In this document: positions 33,649-46,639 of the stretch, piece by piece | Layout of the letters: each line of letters opens with the position of its first letter | How positions within the stretch are numbered: the first letter of the stretch is position 1 | From: Nageia nagi | Taxonomy: Eukaryota > Pinophyta | Length of the DNA stretch: 64,000 nucleotides | Direction: 5' to 3' | Assembly: GCA_050084985.1 (NCBI GenBank) | Contig: JBITNC010000001.1 | Span: 140,120,001 to 140,184,000 of the forward strand | Position numbers and translations under genes: made by a program | The notes under the pieces: model-generated | Database searches by the model: none | Seen by the model: only the letters and a program-made list of their open reading frames with translations | Told to the model about the DNA's origin: nothing

Positions 33649-36310
33649 TTGAAGAGGCTTTGTTCTCTATTCTTATCACCTTATCATCTTGTGAACTTGT
33701 CAAAAAAATCTAATGTGTATCCCAAATCATGTCAAGCATTAAACATACAATTAAAGAGTTCCTACCACCCCTCTCTATTAAGCAAATATCAACCTTTGAT
33801 ATCTCAACATATCATGAAGATGATTTTGATCATCAACCTATCTTCCTTGTTCTTAAGATAGACTTAACACAAACAAGTAACATTAGCAAGTTAAAAACTA
33901 TTTTTTATTTTATTTTTAAACATAATGAGTTTGATATATTTAAAAATAATCTATAAGAAGTATTCAACTCATGATCTAGTAATTTATCCTTCATAACGTA
34001 TATATATATATTAACATCAACTCAAAGTATTTTACCTGCATTAATAAGCATTCTCATCATCTTTTATCAGGGGAATTGGGAGACTTGTGGTTATGAAGGA
34101 ACTCACATTAAAGGTTCTATGATCAACTACTACCCCCTATATTAATGATATTTAAAAACCAATTCAAGGTCCTACAAGTTCTAATAAGTTTTTAAAAAAG
34201 GACATTAATGTTGACTTATCACCTATAATAACTAAAAAATAAATAGATGGTATGATATAGAATGTAAATTTGCTAGACAAAATATTAAGATCGCTCAAAA
34301 TAATATAGATAAGCATGACAAAATTTAAAAATGTAAAATATTAGTTAAATATAAGAAAAAAAATTAAATCAACAATAGGAAAGACTTTTATACCTAGGTA
34401 AACATAAGCCAAAATAATTTTACCTAGAAAAATGATAATTGAATCTCCAATTGATATATATAATTAGAGTTGTTATCACAAAAATCTTTATATACTCCCT
34501 CTAAATTTGGAGGATACTTTATAGGACATAACATTTCCTCTTACCCAAAAGATTATTTTCTCTATAAAGGACATCAAGGTTGGAATTAAGAGATTGTCAA
34601 AAGGGAAAACCAAATATATAGAAGGATATAAGGTAAAAAAATTAAAAATTAGAATTTTTATCCTTGTCCCTCATATTAAAAATATTTTCAACAAATCCCT
34701 TAAAGAAAGTTTCCCTAAACAATGGAATACAAGTTTAATAGTCCCTATATACAAAACTGAAGATAAAAATAACCAATCAAATTATACAACTATTATGATA
34801 TATCCATTACTTTCCAAGCTCTATCATAGTATTATAGAAAAGAAAATTAGCAATTAGTTTAATGATAATAATTCAAGAACTAAAGGCCATACCAGTTTTA
34901 GAAGAAAGTATTCAACAATTGATCACATCCTCACTTTTTTAGTTATTGCTAAAAATGATCAAAAATAAAAATAAAAAAAAATTATTTGCTTACTATGTGG
35001 ATTTCTAAAAAGCCTTTGATATTGTTCTTAGAGATAAACTTTTAAACTGTATGGCTAAATTAAATATACTTTCTAAATTAACATTTATAGTTTATATGCT
35101 TTATGATAAAGTTATTGCGAAACTCAAAACTAATCAAGGGTGATCTAAGGAAATTATTTGTAATATTGGAGTTAAACAAGGATGCCCTCTATTCCCATCT
35201 CTATTTGGTATTTATATAGATCAACTATAAAATTATTTTGAGGAAGTTGGGTGCATAGACACAAACCTTGGTAACCTCATCATTACCTTTTTACTCTATG
35301 CAAATAATATTCTTTTGCTAGCTAAACATTATGATAATCTTGTAAAATAATTAAATATTCTTCAAATATTTTGTGATATATCCAATTTAATGGTTAATGT
35401 AGATAAAACCAAAATTATGATATTTAAATTTTAAAAGACATCTTACCCTATGATCATATTTAATAATAAACCCTTGAGGTGATTCACTCTTATAAATACT
35501 TAGGTATCGATATAAATCACAAACTAAATTAGAATCTAAGTGCTAAAAAAAGAATCTTTGTTGGATGGAAAGCCTTCTATGGTCTAGAAAATAAATATAA
35601 AAATGCATGACTTTGGAATTAGGATAAAAAGAAAACTCTTTCCTCATGTCTAGTATCCCTAATAATATTCTATGGTTGTGAGGTTTGAGGTAGAAGCATT
35701 TCTCAATAAATATGAAATCAAATTCAACAAATCAAAAAATAATACATCATTTATAAATTCAAGATTAAAAATAATATCTCATATCCTATCCTTCTCATGG
35801 AACTTGGTTTACTCCCTATTGAAAGAGAAGCTTTAACATGATATATTTTATAAAATTATAAATTAACAAAGTTAGATCCTCTTATGCTACCTACAGTCAC
35901 CTAACAAACTTGTCTAACTCATCAATATTTTAAAAAATATTGGCTAAAATACTTTGATAAGAGATTGAATTTGGGGTACACACATTAATATAACCCCTTC
36001 AAATAACGAAGAATTAAAATTACATATTGCAAATAAAGTAAATAAAAAATTATGGAGTAATGATAATATCAAAACCAAAAGAAAACTAGCTTACTATAAA
36101 AATATTATTAATCCAAAACTTGAACATTTATCCTATTCATATGAGATTATCAATATTAAAAAGAAACTTGCGATCGTAAAATTAAGAATTAATTCACATG
36201 AATCGCATAGCAAAACGATAAACAATACCTAAAACACCTTGAGATAAAAGAACTTGTAAGCTTTGTAACCTACATGTCATAGAAGATTAAACTTTTTTTT
36301 TTGGTCCACT
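33649..36310 (+). pseudogene. LINE ORF2 relic (LINE 2)
   Basis: A second, different LINE. The 5' part (33649-33960) carries EDDFDHQPIFLVLKID-like text, probably the end of the endonuclease. The RT fingers follow at 34594-34857 (KNIFNKSLKESFPKQWNTSL, IVPIYKTEDKNNQSNYTTIM). Next are STIDHILTFLVIAKN, KAFDIVLRDKLLNCM, CNIGVKQGCPLFPSLFGIYI and TFLLYANNILLLAKH (YANN at 35297-35308 replaces YADD). The thumb reads SYKYLGIDINHKLN and GWKAFYGLENKYKN. The C-terminal domain (KLAYYKNIINPKLEHLSYS) runs to about 36250. Many stops and frameshifts are present. The same-strand neighbour at 31 kb has a different thumb sequence, so the two are separate insertions. Confidence 0.88.
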
Positions 36311-37703
36311 TTACAAAGATATTGGCAAAACTATTAAAGTCATATATTTTTATGAAAATAACTAACCATCATAACATTTTTTAAAAATATTATAATATTT
36401 TTCTTATAATATGTTTTAACAAAATATATTTTTGTTAGCATCATATCAACTTTCAAATAATATTATAGAGATTTCTAAGACTGATGGATATATTTTTTTC
36501 TACATTATCTAGAATAGTTTTTACAGGTCATCTTAGAATGAACAAGGTTTCTTAAAAATAGTATTCCAATTTGCACCTTGATATTAGTTTCAACCATTTT
36601 TTACACTTGCTAGAACATCTAGTCATTTGATTATTATCACATCACCTCTTGTCAATTTTTTCTTAAAAAAAAAAAACTTAAGGAATGTTTATTTTAATAT
36701 CATCCTAATTTCAAGTATTATCTTGAAACTTAGTTTGGACCTTTCTAGATTTTATTTCTAACTAGATTTGTGTAAGTTTACTAAATGAAGATTTATATCA
36801 TCTCCCTACTTCCTTGAAATATGAACAAGTGCCCTACTTTAGTCTTCTTCATATTTTATAGGGGATAAAATGTAGAAATCTAAGATAGTATCTTTGTTAT
36901 ATTTTTATTGTCTTAACTTAGCTAACGACCACTTGCATCATTTCATTGTAATTTTGTTAATTTTTATTATCCATGTCAAAATGATTTTATTAGTGGTTGA
37001 GTCCCTTGAGTAGAAAGCTTATGATTCTACATCTCTTTTTTATGAGAAGGTTGTAAAAATATTTCATTTGAACACAAAATATATTGAAGAATGACTAAGG
37101 ACTCGTACAATTGAAGAACCCTTATTCATCATTCTTATCATCTTGACAACTTGAGAAAAAAGCTAGCACATGCCCCTAATTCTTATTAAGCATTTTGTCC
37201 ACACATATTATTTACTTGTTTTCTTCTTCATAGATCGTAAAGTTGCAACCAATTAAATCAACTATGAAAATCATTATAGCATTCCCCATGACCGTCAAAA
37301 TATTTTCATTTCTAATAGTAGAATCTCATAACATTACCAAAATATTACCATACCATTGCCTATAACTACCATAAGAATCTTTTATGTACCACTTCCAATT
37401 TTTTGCATACCTATTATATCAAGTCATAATATCATTATCGTATTAAATTTTCAACAAATTTCATTTCAATTAATTGATTAAAAAAACTCAAAATTTAATA
37501 CTCATTAAAAAATTACATTTACTTGTTATTAAACCTAGATCAAATGAAAATAAAAAAACAAAATAAAAAATCAAGTCCAAATCAAACAAACATCATTAAC
37601 ATGTCATCTCTTTCTTAACCTTTTATTTTACAATACGGATCATTTACCTCTACATACTCTTATCATTGTCCTAATAATTTACGTGCTAATTTTGTAAGTT
37701 TTA
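36311..37703. other. AT-rich stretch, no recognised feature
   Basis: Contains short homopolymer runs (T10 near 36293, A13 near 36666) but no coding trace or defined repeat. Confidence 0.4.
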
Positions 37704-37803
37704 TTACTTCAAACAATTTTAACATTTCCAGATAATGTAACATCACAAAGTTTTTACTTCAAGCAATTTTAACATTTCCATATAATCTAACATTACAAAG
37801 TTA
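37704..37803. repeat. 50-bp tandem duplication
   Basis: TTACTTCAAACAATTTTAAC and the following 30 bases are repeated immediately at 37754-37803 with a few substitutions. Period is exactly 50 bp. Confidence 0.85.
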
Positions 37804-37958
37804 GAATCAACAGTTTTTTTCCGATTCAACTTTTTTTATGGAAACCAAATAAAATAATTAATAAAGCTGACTAAATTGTTTATAGACTAGAACTACAATC
37901 AGTTATGCTTATTTTATATTAAGTATTATCATAATAAAATGCCTTATAGCTTGCAAGC

Positions 37959-38192
37959 ATGAGCCAAAAAATATTCACATTTGGTGGGCAGAAGTTGGGA
38001 AGGAATGGAACACTTAACCGTAATGTAAGTATGTGGAGCCCAAACTCTCCTGAAATTATGGGCTTTTCTGCTAGAAGACATGTTGCTTACTTCATCCTAC
38101 TAGTCAGCAAAATTTTTAAAAAAATATTTAAATATTATATTACAATTTACTTTTTGTGTCTGAATTTAAAATTCAACATAATAAATTTATAA
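37959..38192 (+). other. Possible exon with consensus 5' splice site
   Basis: An open frame starts with ATG at 37959 (MSQKIFTFGGQKLGRNG...). After 22 codons it meets a perfect plant 5' splice site (AAT then GTAAGTAT, GTAAGT at 38025-38030). Base composition around it is more balanced than in the retroelement regions. Downstream the frame stays open to 38190 but turns into AT-driven peptide, as an intron would. I recognise no protein family, and no acceptor or second exon is assigned. It may be chance. Confidence 0.2.
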
Positions 38193-39340
38193 TATTATTG
38201 CTGGTTCAAATAATTAAAAGAAATTTAAGTACTTTTCAAAATAAGGATATAAATCCACATGTCAAAAGACTAAAGCTTCAAAGATGATAGGTGATGGGCC
38301 TTTGTAACTATGGCCATGAAAGACAGTCCAAAATTCTTTGGATGAGGCAATCGAAATTGGTGGGTAAAAGTGCTGGTTTCTTTGGATGAGACAATGCTTG
38401 TGTTGGGTTCATGCACCACAATGCTTCGTTTCCACTTTTAAGGGTGGAAAATGTAGAAGATATCCATGCTGAAATATGAAGATATGAATCATATGTTAAG
38501 GTCTAGAGACAGTGACCATATACATATTTAATTGTGTCAAAGCTTCATTATTACATTGAATTTGGATGGTATGGCCCACTTTGTGCAAGTGGGTAGTGCT
38601 TACGTTCACTTTAAGTAGGTAGATTAATAAGACCAAGGTTTCTTTTGGAGGAAAAAGTTGGAGGCATTCCCTTTCAAAATGTCAGTCATTGGACGGCTAG
38701 GCTTGTCCTCACCTACACCTAAAAGGTTTGAATGATTGACTTGACATTGATGGTATACTTTGGGATGTGAGTGCAGAGTCCAATGTTTGTAGGTAACACC
38801 AACATGAAATAATTATCATGATAAAGAGTAAAGAGTGTAGTGGTAAGGTTTGCCTCCTACCATGGTCTATTGATATTAAAATATAAATATTAAGTATAGG
38901 ATGATTTGTAAATAAATATATAGTAAATAAAAAAATCATTAATTAGTAATTAGTTTTTAGTTTCAAAATATATGTTTCAATATTCTTTTTTGAAAAAATA
39001 TTAGTTACGTCATAAGTTTTATAAGGGTTCTCATCTTTACTTTAGTTATTGGAATACGAGATTTGGTTCAAATCAAACTCAAACTCCATCATTAGGGTAT
39101 CCATCATTGGGTTATGTTTCAACATTTGGTATGATGAAGTTATGTCATAAATTAAAGTATGATGATTGAGAATGCTAGTGAACTTAACGTTAAATAGGGT
39201 GAGTGGCGCTATCTATCTCTTATCCCATCTAATATGATTTAAGTTCTTGAACTTTTGATACCTAATTTTTGTTATTTTTTAACCATTGTTAGGATTAATT
39301 TGAAGATTTTTCTTAATACTTTACTTTTTTTTGTTGTAAA
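38193..39340. other. Lower-repeat stretch without assigned gene
   Basis: 38250-38900 is less AT-rich, keeps a few CpG dinucleotides (for example GGACGGCTAGG near 38692) and shows no retroelement text. It could flank or belong to a host gene. No frame above about 75 codons and no domain is visible. Confidence 0.3.
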
Positions 39341-39353
39341 GATAATATATTAA

Positions 39354-39422
39354 TATAATATTATTCAATAAAAAATAAAATTATGTAATTATTCAGTTAT
39401 TTTTTTATTGAAATATTATTAT
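39354..39422. repeat. Imperfect inverted repeat, AT hairpin
   Basis: Arms of about 25 bp (TATTATTCAATAAAAAATAA on the left and its near complement on the right) are separated by an 18-bp spacer. It could fold as a hairpin or be the core of a decayed MITE. AT-richness makes chance folding plausible. Confidence 0.4.
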
Positions 39423-39952
39423 AAGATAATATTATGTTGTGTTGAAACCTTTAATAAAATTCAATACAATAATTACAAGAATGCAAAGTATGATATATAA
39501 ATAAGTAAAATTTATGACATGAAAAATATATTTTATATTATGATATAATTATTTTTTCAACAATATTAATACCAAAATTTCTATAAAAAATATAAACAAA
39601 TTATATATATAAAATAAAAAATTAATATTATTTAAGATTATATAGAAAAAATTAATTAATCACTTATTTATATATATATATAAAATCTCATAATCTCAAA
39701 AGGAAATCAATAGGGATGTTTAGAAAGATTCTTTGGTATGGATTTAGTGCTTTTTTGAAAGTGGGGGTCACTTCCTATGATAATGAATGCCTTGAAGCTT
39801 TCAAACTAGGGCTCCAATATTGGCAAGATGCCAAATAACTTTTTGCTACTATACATTTAATGCTTTTTGAAAATGTGGCAGTTTTATCTTTCCTTGTAGG
39901 TTTTTAAAGTGATTTCGCTTTATTATGTGTAGTGTGAGACAAAAGATAGGTA

Positions 39953-39976
39953 TGACGTGGACTAATAATGACGTGG
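39953..39976 (+). promoter_or_regulatory. Pair of TGACGTGG boxes
   Basis: TGACGTGG occurs at 39953-39960 and again at 39969-39976, spaced 16 bp and followed by another ACGT. ACGT-core elements of this type are bound by plant bZIP factors. No gene with a credible start is seen close by on either strand, so function is speculative. Confidence 0.3.
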
Positions 39977-40361
39977 ACGTTGTAATTAATTAATTTTAAT
40001 ATACATGGGAAATAAGAAGAGAAAAAAAAATTATAGTTGGTTTATTTGTTTGTATTTGTGTTGAATGAATTTTGTTTTTAAAATGTATGTAATAAGTTTT
40101 AGTTAGCTGTTAATATGTAATGCATATGCAATAATTATGTGAAGATTATTTTTAGATTAGTAAAGGTATTTATAAGATTTATTTGTAGTGTTATTAATAT
40201 AGAGTCAAGTTTTAATGATTTTTGGTAAAATTTAATTATTTTTGTAGGAGTGTGAATAAAAGTTGTATAAATTTAGAATTTTTATTTTAATGTTTGTAAT
40301 GGTTAACTTAATTATAAGAGTAGTTTATGTATAATGTATATAAATACAATAGATTGTATAT

Positions 40362-40372
40362 ATATACGTACG

Positions 40373-40437
<65 letters not shown>

Positions 40438-40493
40438 TCTATATATGTATATGTGTGTATATATATATATACACAATCTATCGTGTATATATC

Positions 40494-40526
<33 letters not shown>

Positions 40527-40535
40527 GTGTGTGTG

Positions 40536-40571
<36 letters not shown>

Positions 40572-40602
40572 TATGTATGTATATATAGATATATGTATAT
40601 AA
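40362..40602. repeat. Compound (TA)n / (TATG)n / (TG)n microsatellite
   Basis: About 240 bp of alternating TA, TATG and TG steps, including an almost palindromic TA run at 40376-40432. Open frames on both strands across it (long runs of Tyr-Ile) are artefacts of the repeat. Confidence 0.95.
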
Positions 40603-40610
40603 AATCATAA

Positions 40611-43560
40611 ATTTGTAATTTTATGTTTATCATCATAATTAAGAATGTTGTCATAAAATTTATTTAAAATATTCAATGCATGCATAGGATATAAAGATCT
40701 ACAATGGTTACTTGGTTATCTTTATACTTCTCGAGTTGGTTGTTTTTGAAATTTGAAAGAGATGGGGAGAAAGAACACAAGTATGTAATTGATAGAAAGT
40801 ATGAACAAATCCAAATACAAAAAGATTCAAATGAATAAAATAAACCATGTTAATGCCTTAAATATGCTTCATGAATTTAGCTTTTGAGGGAGTAATTCCA
40901 ACCAACAATAAAGTTCAAGATAAGTACAACGAAAGTTAAAAAGCCTAAGGGAAATTATGTAAAAATGATACACAGTAGGATATAAAGTCCAATAATAATT
41001 GAAATTTCTTACTTTTAGCAATTTAAAATGAATTGAGCTATGTTGGAACAAAGTATAAGCATAAGTAAAGAAATAATACCTTTGGGAAAAAGTAGTAAAT
41101 TTGAGTTCCACATTTTTTTCAACTTTGTGTGGTATGCTTAACTATAATAAGTAATGAAAGCATATCATTTAATGCAAAGAAAAAGAATAAAGGGTTCATA
41201 AATGGCTAACTCATGAACAAAATTGTTGAAAAGTATTATTGGTACTTGCTTAGGTTTATATAGGCATAGGATATTGCAAATTCATGTAGAAAATATTGTT
41301 AGAGAAGAAAAAAATACTACTTACTACTACTCATGTTATGTCAAAAATAAGTTTTACATTTACTTATAGAACCAAGTTACAAGAACTACTTTAATCCTCA
41401 TTGATTTGTCATAGTAAGGATTAACAAGTATTTGCTTATTTCCAAATTGCTATAGCAAGGACCACCAAGCACACATGGTGACCTTATTGTACTATATTAA
41501 AATGAAGTAAATACCATAAATTACTTATAGGGATCTTGTTGCATTATATCAAAAAGTTGAATCAAGGACTGGCCAAGTGTGTGATGGAGACCATGCATAT
41601 GTTTAAATATTATAATAAGGACTACCAAGTATTAATTAGGATCTTATTATGCTTTTCTAAAATGTTGCTATAAAGAGACCTAAGAGGGAATGGGAACCTT
41701 ATTGTGCCATGTTCAAATGCTTTACCCTTAAATACATGTTGTGATAACCTTTTTCTTTTAGTTATCATAATCCAAGTAACACAAGCATGTTTCATTATAT
41801 TGGAATGTTTATTATAAGCACTTTCAAATATCCATGAAACCTTGTTGCTATTAATAAGTTCCACAATAAATATATCCACAAGATGATGATAATTCATTAT
41901 ACTTACTTTACTTAAAAAGTGTTAATTCTTACTTTATTAACCTTTTATAATAGGTAGATTGCATTATTGAAGAAATTTATCTATCTAAAAAGATATATAC
42001 CTAAAATAAGTTGCAAATAGGTAACAAGTTTTAATATGAATATATTATGAATAAGATCAAATGATCATTATAAATTATAATGGATCAATGAACTTATTTT
42101 ATTGATAAGATAGTAGAATCTTTAACTAATTGATTTATCATTATAGATATAAAAATAAATTTGCAAACAAGTTAAAGCATATGAGTTTTTATATCTAAAT
42201 GTAAATTAATAATGCTAAAATGATAGGCTAAACTAAATGCTAAGTTAGGATCAATAAGATATGTAAATGATATTGTACAAATGGTATTTACAAGTGAACA
42301 AACAAAGAAGGCTTACTTAAATGAGATAAGCTAGTGACCAAGATGATGGTCTTGCAAGGTAAAAAAAATTTAGAGGTTTTGATGTTTGTGGTAAATGCTA
42401 TAAGGGATAATGGATAACCTTAATGGAAATTAGAAATCCTCCTCTATTAGTAGCTATTATTGATAGTTGAATTATATAGATAAGAATGAAAATAATTATT
42501 CTGAATGATATCACCTAGTTTAATATGTCATTTTGGTCAATATACCTTCTTTTAACCATAAATAAGCATCTTGAAGTGATAGGAATTTAAATAAGAAATA
42601 TTTTAAATCATCTATTATCTATAATGAGATTTCATATCATTTGCAATTTAGAATATGGAAGCTTCCCAAGGTATGTTGAAGGATTTTCGGGGTTTTTCAA
42701 ATGATATAGATAAGAACATGCATCAATAACCAAGAAAATGCATGAAAGAATGTTGCTTCACCATGTGTAAGATGAGAAATGATGAACTTTCCAAGTATGA
42801 TTTATGATAAGCTTAGTAATCTCTCATGCTCTTGTATTCCTACTTAAACTTCCAAATGAAAGGGAAGGGTTTTTTTTTTTTCAGAAGATAAGTAATTTTT
42901 AAGATGATATTAGGTACATAAAAATGAAAAATAATTTTATAATGACCCTTAATTAGGTTTATTTATTATAGTTTTAAAGTAATAATTTATGATACCTACA
43001 TTATGCATTTTATAAATATAAAAATTAAATGTAAGTATCTTCAATTTATCCCTTTTGTGGAATGTGGAAAAGGGTGAGAACTTGAGATCGCATACACCAA
43101 AGTGAGGAAAAATTATATAATACTTAATACTGTTAAGATTATTGTCTTACTTTTGATTATTTAACTAGGAAAGAAAATTTTACACAAAATGATAAGAATG
43201 AAATGATTGAACCTATTCTAATACATTGAGGGACCTATTCTTTCTCCAAGGGCAAGAAAGCATGAGCATGGATGAGTAATTTTAGAGGTGAATGTCATTT
43301 GTTTTCACCTTTTCTTTGATATTATTGTGAAAATCTATTCTTAAGAAAGTAAAAGCACAAATAGTAAGATGATAAATTTGAAACTTATTTTATGCCTTGA
43401 GGATTCATGATAACTATGATAATATCATTAATCAACTAAAATCTACATAAGTAAAAATAGTAATTTATGGATTAATCCAAACACCAACATAATATAGAGA
43501 ATAACTTTTAGAGGAGTTTAAAAATAAGTGGCATTCCTTCATTACACCCATAATCATTTG
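40611..43560. other. Long AT-rich stretch, no recognised gene
   Basis: Apart from the diverged tandem motif at 41412-41715 I see no domain. A 91-codon open stretch on the minus strand (41622-41897) has no known motif. The right end presumably holds the gag of the Gypsy relic whose protease lies at 43.67 kb, but it is unreadable. Confidence 0.35.
41412..41715. repeat. Diverged tandem motif
   Basis: A motif like CAAGGACYACCAAG followed some 20 bases later by GGNNCTTATTGT recurs about five times (near 41412, 41454, 41561, 41615 and 41671) at irregular 40-110 bp spacing. Copies are poor, and the origin is unknown. Confidence 0.4.
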
Positions 43561-44090
43561 ATTAATTTGTAGCATGTATTAGATCAAGCACGAAATTATC
43601 CACTAATTTTTACAACCATGAATTTCATCATGGAGGGACCAATTCAAAATTATCACCATTATATGTTATATATGTGGTTGGAAATAAAACTTTCAAATGC
43701 ATTCTAATTGATAGCGGACCAAGCATAAATATGATTTATTTAGTGGAATTAAAGCATCTAAACATTCTAAATAGTTACATCATGGCACCTCATATGCTCT
43801 TGAGAGCATTCAATGATCAACCATATATAACCTTAGGAATAATGATACTACCCATAGAAGTAAGTATCAAAACAATACAAACAATATGTCACATCATCAA
43901 AGGTGAAATGAAGTATAATTCCTTTTAGGAAAGTCATGGATACACAAAATGAAATTTAAACCTTCAATAATACATCAATATTTAAAATATGAGTTTTAAG
44001 ATATTATCCATTATTTCCTCGTCGATCCTAATCCTTTGAGTTTTGCAACTTATCCAACACCTTTGCATAAGAGTTTATTACATCAATAAT
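43561..44090 (+). pseudogene. pro: Gypsy protease relic
   Basis: An open frame (43674-43928) reads KTFKCILIDSGPSINMIYLV, then HMLLRAFNDQPYITLGIM, LPIEVSIKTIQTICHIIKGE. Past a stop and frameshift it continues KSWIHKMKFKPSIIHQYLKY and FLVDPNPLSFATYPTPLH. This is the retropepsin domain and following linker of a plant Gypsy polyprotein of the same general type as the minus-strand protease at 24.7 kb. Here the catalytic D-S-G motif is intact. Gag upstream is barely traceable (WLEIKL side), and nothing of RT is seen downstream, so it is an isolated fragment. Confidence 0.85.
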
Positions 44091-44648
44091 CAATATAATA
44101 TAATAATCAAATCAAAGAAGTATATCAATAATATAATATCAAAAAATAACATTACATAACAAAAATATCATCTATTAGCATATGGGAGTATAAGCCAACA
44201 TTATCAATTCTAATCATCCCTTCTTTAAAAGATATAGAAAATTCCAACTCATAACAATACAACAACATTATAAATGATAACATAAATAATACATTAAATG
44301 TTGAATACTCAAACAATAAGGAAAATGATAATGTTAAAATTCATGCCACTAAAGTAACCTAAATGATAAATCCTTGAACATAAATGGTATCAAAATAAGT
44401 CCAATTACACCCTTAAAATAATTGATCTCTAGATACAATGAAATCCCTTGGATCCTTAAGCCCTATAAACCTTAATGATCAAAATACCTACATAATCATC
44501 TAAATGCACAATCAATCTTCCATCCATTATACCAATTATCATAACATTCCTATCACAAGCATGGTAAACCCATAGTTCATCCAAAGTACACCTTCCCTTC
44601 ATCTAAATAAAGGAGAGTGAAAAAATTCATGAAAAAGTAGGGATCATT
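44091..44648. other. AT-rich stretch, no recognised feature
   Basis: Follows the protease relic. No further pol domain can be read. Confidence 0.4.
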
Positions 44649-45170
44649 TTAACCACGAATATTCACTAATAAGCAAATTTTAGAAATTTTAAAAATGGAA
44701 AATAGCAAAATTTTGGGTTAGAATAATACCCATTTTGCCAAAAACATTTATGGTTTTTTTTGGCCTAGGTCACCAAGTCAAATTTAAATTTTTATTAAAT
44801 CGTCAATATTTTGAAATAATAAATAATCAAATTTACCTTGAAATTACAAATTATTATTTATATTTTGATTAAATCACCCCATATAAATATCTTAATCTAA
44901 ATAATAAATTTGATACATCCATTGTTATTTTCTTTTGGATCTCCTTTGAGCAAGTGTATCAACAAAGCCTACAGAATCTAAAAAGAGTTGCAATAATCAG
45001 TAAGATCTTATTCTAAATCTTATTATGTTTTGTAATATTTGTAATTCACATATGCCTTTGAATGGCAGTAGATGCCTCTAAATAGTCTCATATGCCTCCA
45101 AACGATGGCATCTACCATTGAATGGTGGCATTTGCCTCTAGATGATGACATATTTTAAATACGATAGTGA
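44649..45170. repeat. LTR-like segment with minisatellite (copy A)
   Basis: The start (AATAAGCAAATTTTAGAAAT context) matches, in inverted orientation, a segment at about 54060-54118. About 400 bp on lies a minisatellite-like patch (45058-45165) with units such as GAATGGTGGCATTTGCCTC. The inverted partner also has a minisatellite about 400 bp away but with a different unit. The pair probably derives from one retroelement family in opposite orientations. No coding. Confidence 0.4.
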
Positions 45171-45289
45171 TGAAATCAACCCTTTTTGAATTAATTTCTA
45201 ATCTACCAAGATCTCAAGAAGGTACTCACAACATCAACATAATAGAATAATAACACAAACCAATCTCAAAATAAACACATGAAGTAAAG

Positions 45290-45612
45290 TGGTTCCTCCG
45301 TCCTTAGGAGTACATCCACTAATCAAGATCTTCTTATTCTCAAGGACCTCTCTTACAAGATCTCTTTCTATCTCTCCTAACTCTAAACCTATAGCATAGC
45401 TTTGCTTCCAAGTTATCTATTATGAGAAAGGGGTATCCCTCTATTTATAAGATGAAACCCACTCTTTAACCTCCCTTTTACCCAAGGATAAGGTTAAAGC
45501 TTTTTTCATATTTCTTACCTTAATACTTTAAGGTATCTAGAGATACTTTAAGCATTAAATAGATTTACATCAAAGAGAGGTATTATATAATATTAAATTA
45601 TAAATTCTAACA
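45290..45612 (-). repeat. 3' LTR of the Copia relic (partial limits)
   Basis: On the minus strand a polypurine tract (AAGGGGGAG, 45613-45621) is directly followed by TGTTAGAATTTATAATTTAA, a classic Copia LTR start at 45612. A block at 45339-45425 recurs at 49261-49346, on the other side of the Copia coding region, as LTRs should. The 3' limit of the LTR (low-coordinate side) is not fixed; 45290 is nominal. Confidence 0.65.
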
Positions 45613-46323
45613 CTCCCCCTTAATGCAATATTGGGATAGAGCATAGAAGAAAGAAGGAAGAGAGAGTTCTCCTCCATAGAGATACAAGTGGAGATGAGAA
45701 CTTTTACATCTTTGAAAAATAAGCAAGATATTAGTTTGAGACTCACTACTTTACCATTTTACAAAATGATTTACAATACAATCATTAACCATAACTAGTT
45801 TCACTATAAAGAGTAGTCAATCAACACCAAGTTGACATGTGAGCCTCCATGAGCTTGCCCACTTGAAGTAAGTCCCTGCATTCTCAAGAAGAAACATGCA
45901 AGCTATAAGCAACTCAAAAACAAGATCAATTATATGTATCATATAAATATTCATATCAACATAGGATAAATGAACTAAGTAATATCATCCAGAAACTAGC
46001 CAATGATGCTCTATAAGTCATCATGAAGATGCTAAGCCAATACTCATAGTCACCTGTTGTATATTAGGAAACATGTGTTGATAAATATCAAAAAATTGAT
46101 TATATGCACATATGAATCCCTCACATATGGATAACCAAACAATGCCAAAATGCACATACTAATTCCTCACATAGTGATAACAACAACCAAAATGTACCAT
46201 GAGTTCCTCATACAAAATGAACTAACCATGAAGGTGTACTTTAAGATCAACACTATACAAAAAGATATCCTTTAGGGATGAAGTTGTCATCACAAACATG
46301 AATTTAACATAATAATTCAAACT

Positions 46324-46521
46324 TCACTCCCCCTTGAGGATAACTTCACTCCCCCTTGAGGATAACTTCACTAACCAAAAGAAACTTTCAAAGTGTGCAC
46401 AACATAGTTTCTGAAGTGATCTAGTGAATAAATCAAGAGAGTCAAAGTTAGATGAATAGAACCACAATTGTTCTATCAAAAACTTGCTCCCTAATATAAT
46501 GTGCTTGGATTTGTGGTCCAC
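46324..46521 (-). pseudogene. Duplicated Copia RNase H tail
   Basis: Sixty-five open codons (HKSKHIILGSKFLIEQL, then SLDLFTRSLQKLCCAHF) repeat the RNase H C-terminus that is also present at 46665-46850 (YVEIQAHFIREKV, NLFTKPLSKGQFYKLKDSIG). Flanking non-coding text is repeated too (ATAAGTCATCA at 46015 and 46525). The 3' end of the element was thus locally duplicated. At 46324-46368 a 22-bp unit containing the polypurine tract (CTCCCCCTTGAGGATAACTT in plus sense) is itself tandemly doubled. Confidence 0.7.
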
Positions 46522-46639
46522 TATAAGTCATCACTAAGATACCAAGCTAATACTTATAATCACCTAGTGTATGAGCAATGTGTATAAATAAAATAATTTA
46601 CTCAACAACTTTATTAAGAAGAAAGTAGTTACAATATAT

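Noticed and set aside
39354-39422. Rho-independent type terminator or structured RNA
   Set aside because: A bacterial-type terminator makes no sense here, and the stem is almost pure AT, where chance hairpins are frequent.
40327-40610. Overlapping open frames of 67-91 codons on both strands, rich in Tyr and Ile
   Set aside because: They are produced by the TA/TATG microsatellite, which lacks stops in several frames. No start context or homology.
41622-41897. A 91-codon minus-strand frame as a gene
   Set aside because: It overlaps the diverged tandem motif, and its peptide matches nothing I recognise.
43674-43928. Host aspartic protease gene
   Set aside because: The D-S-G motif is intact, but the flanking blocks (LLRAFNDQP, then the WIH and HQ-LKY blocks) are those of Gypsy polyproteins, and stops follow immediately.
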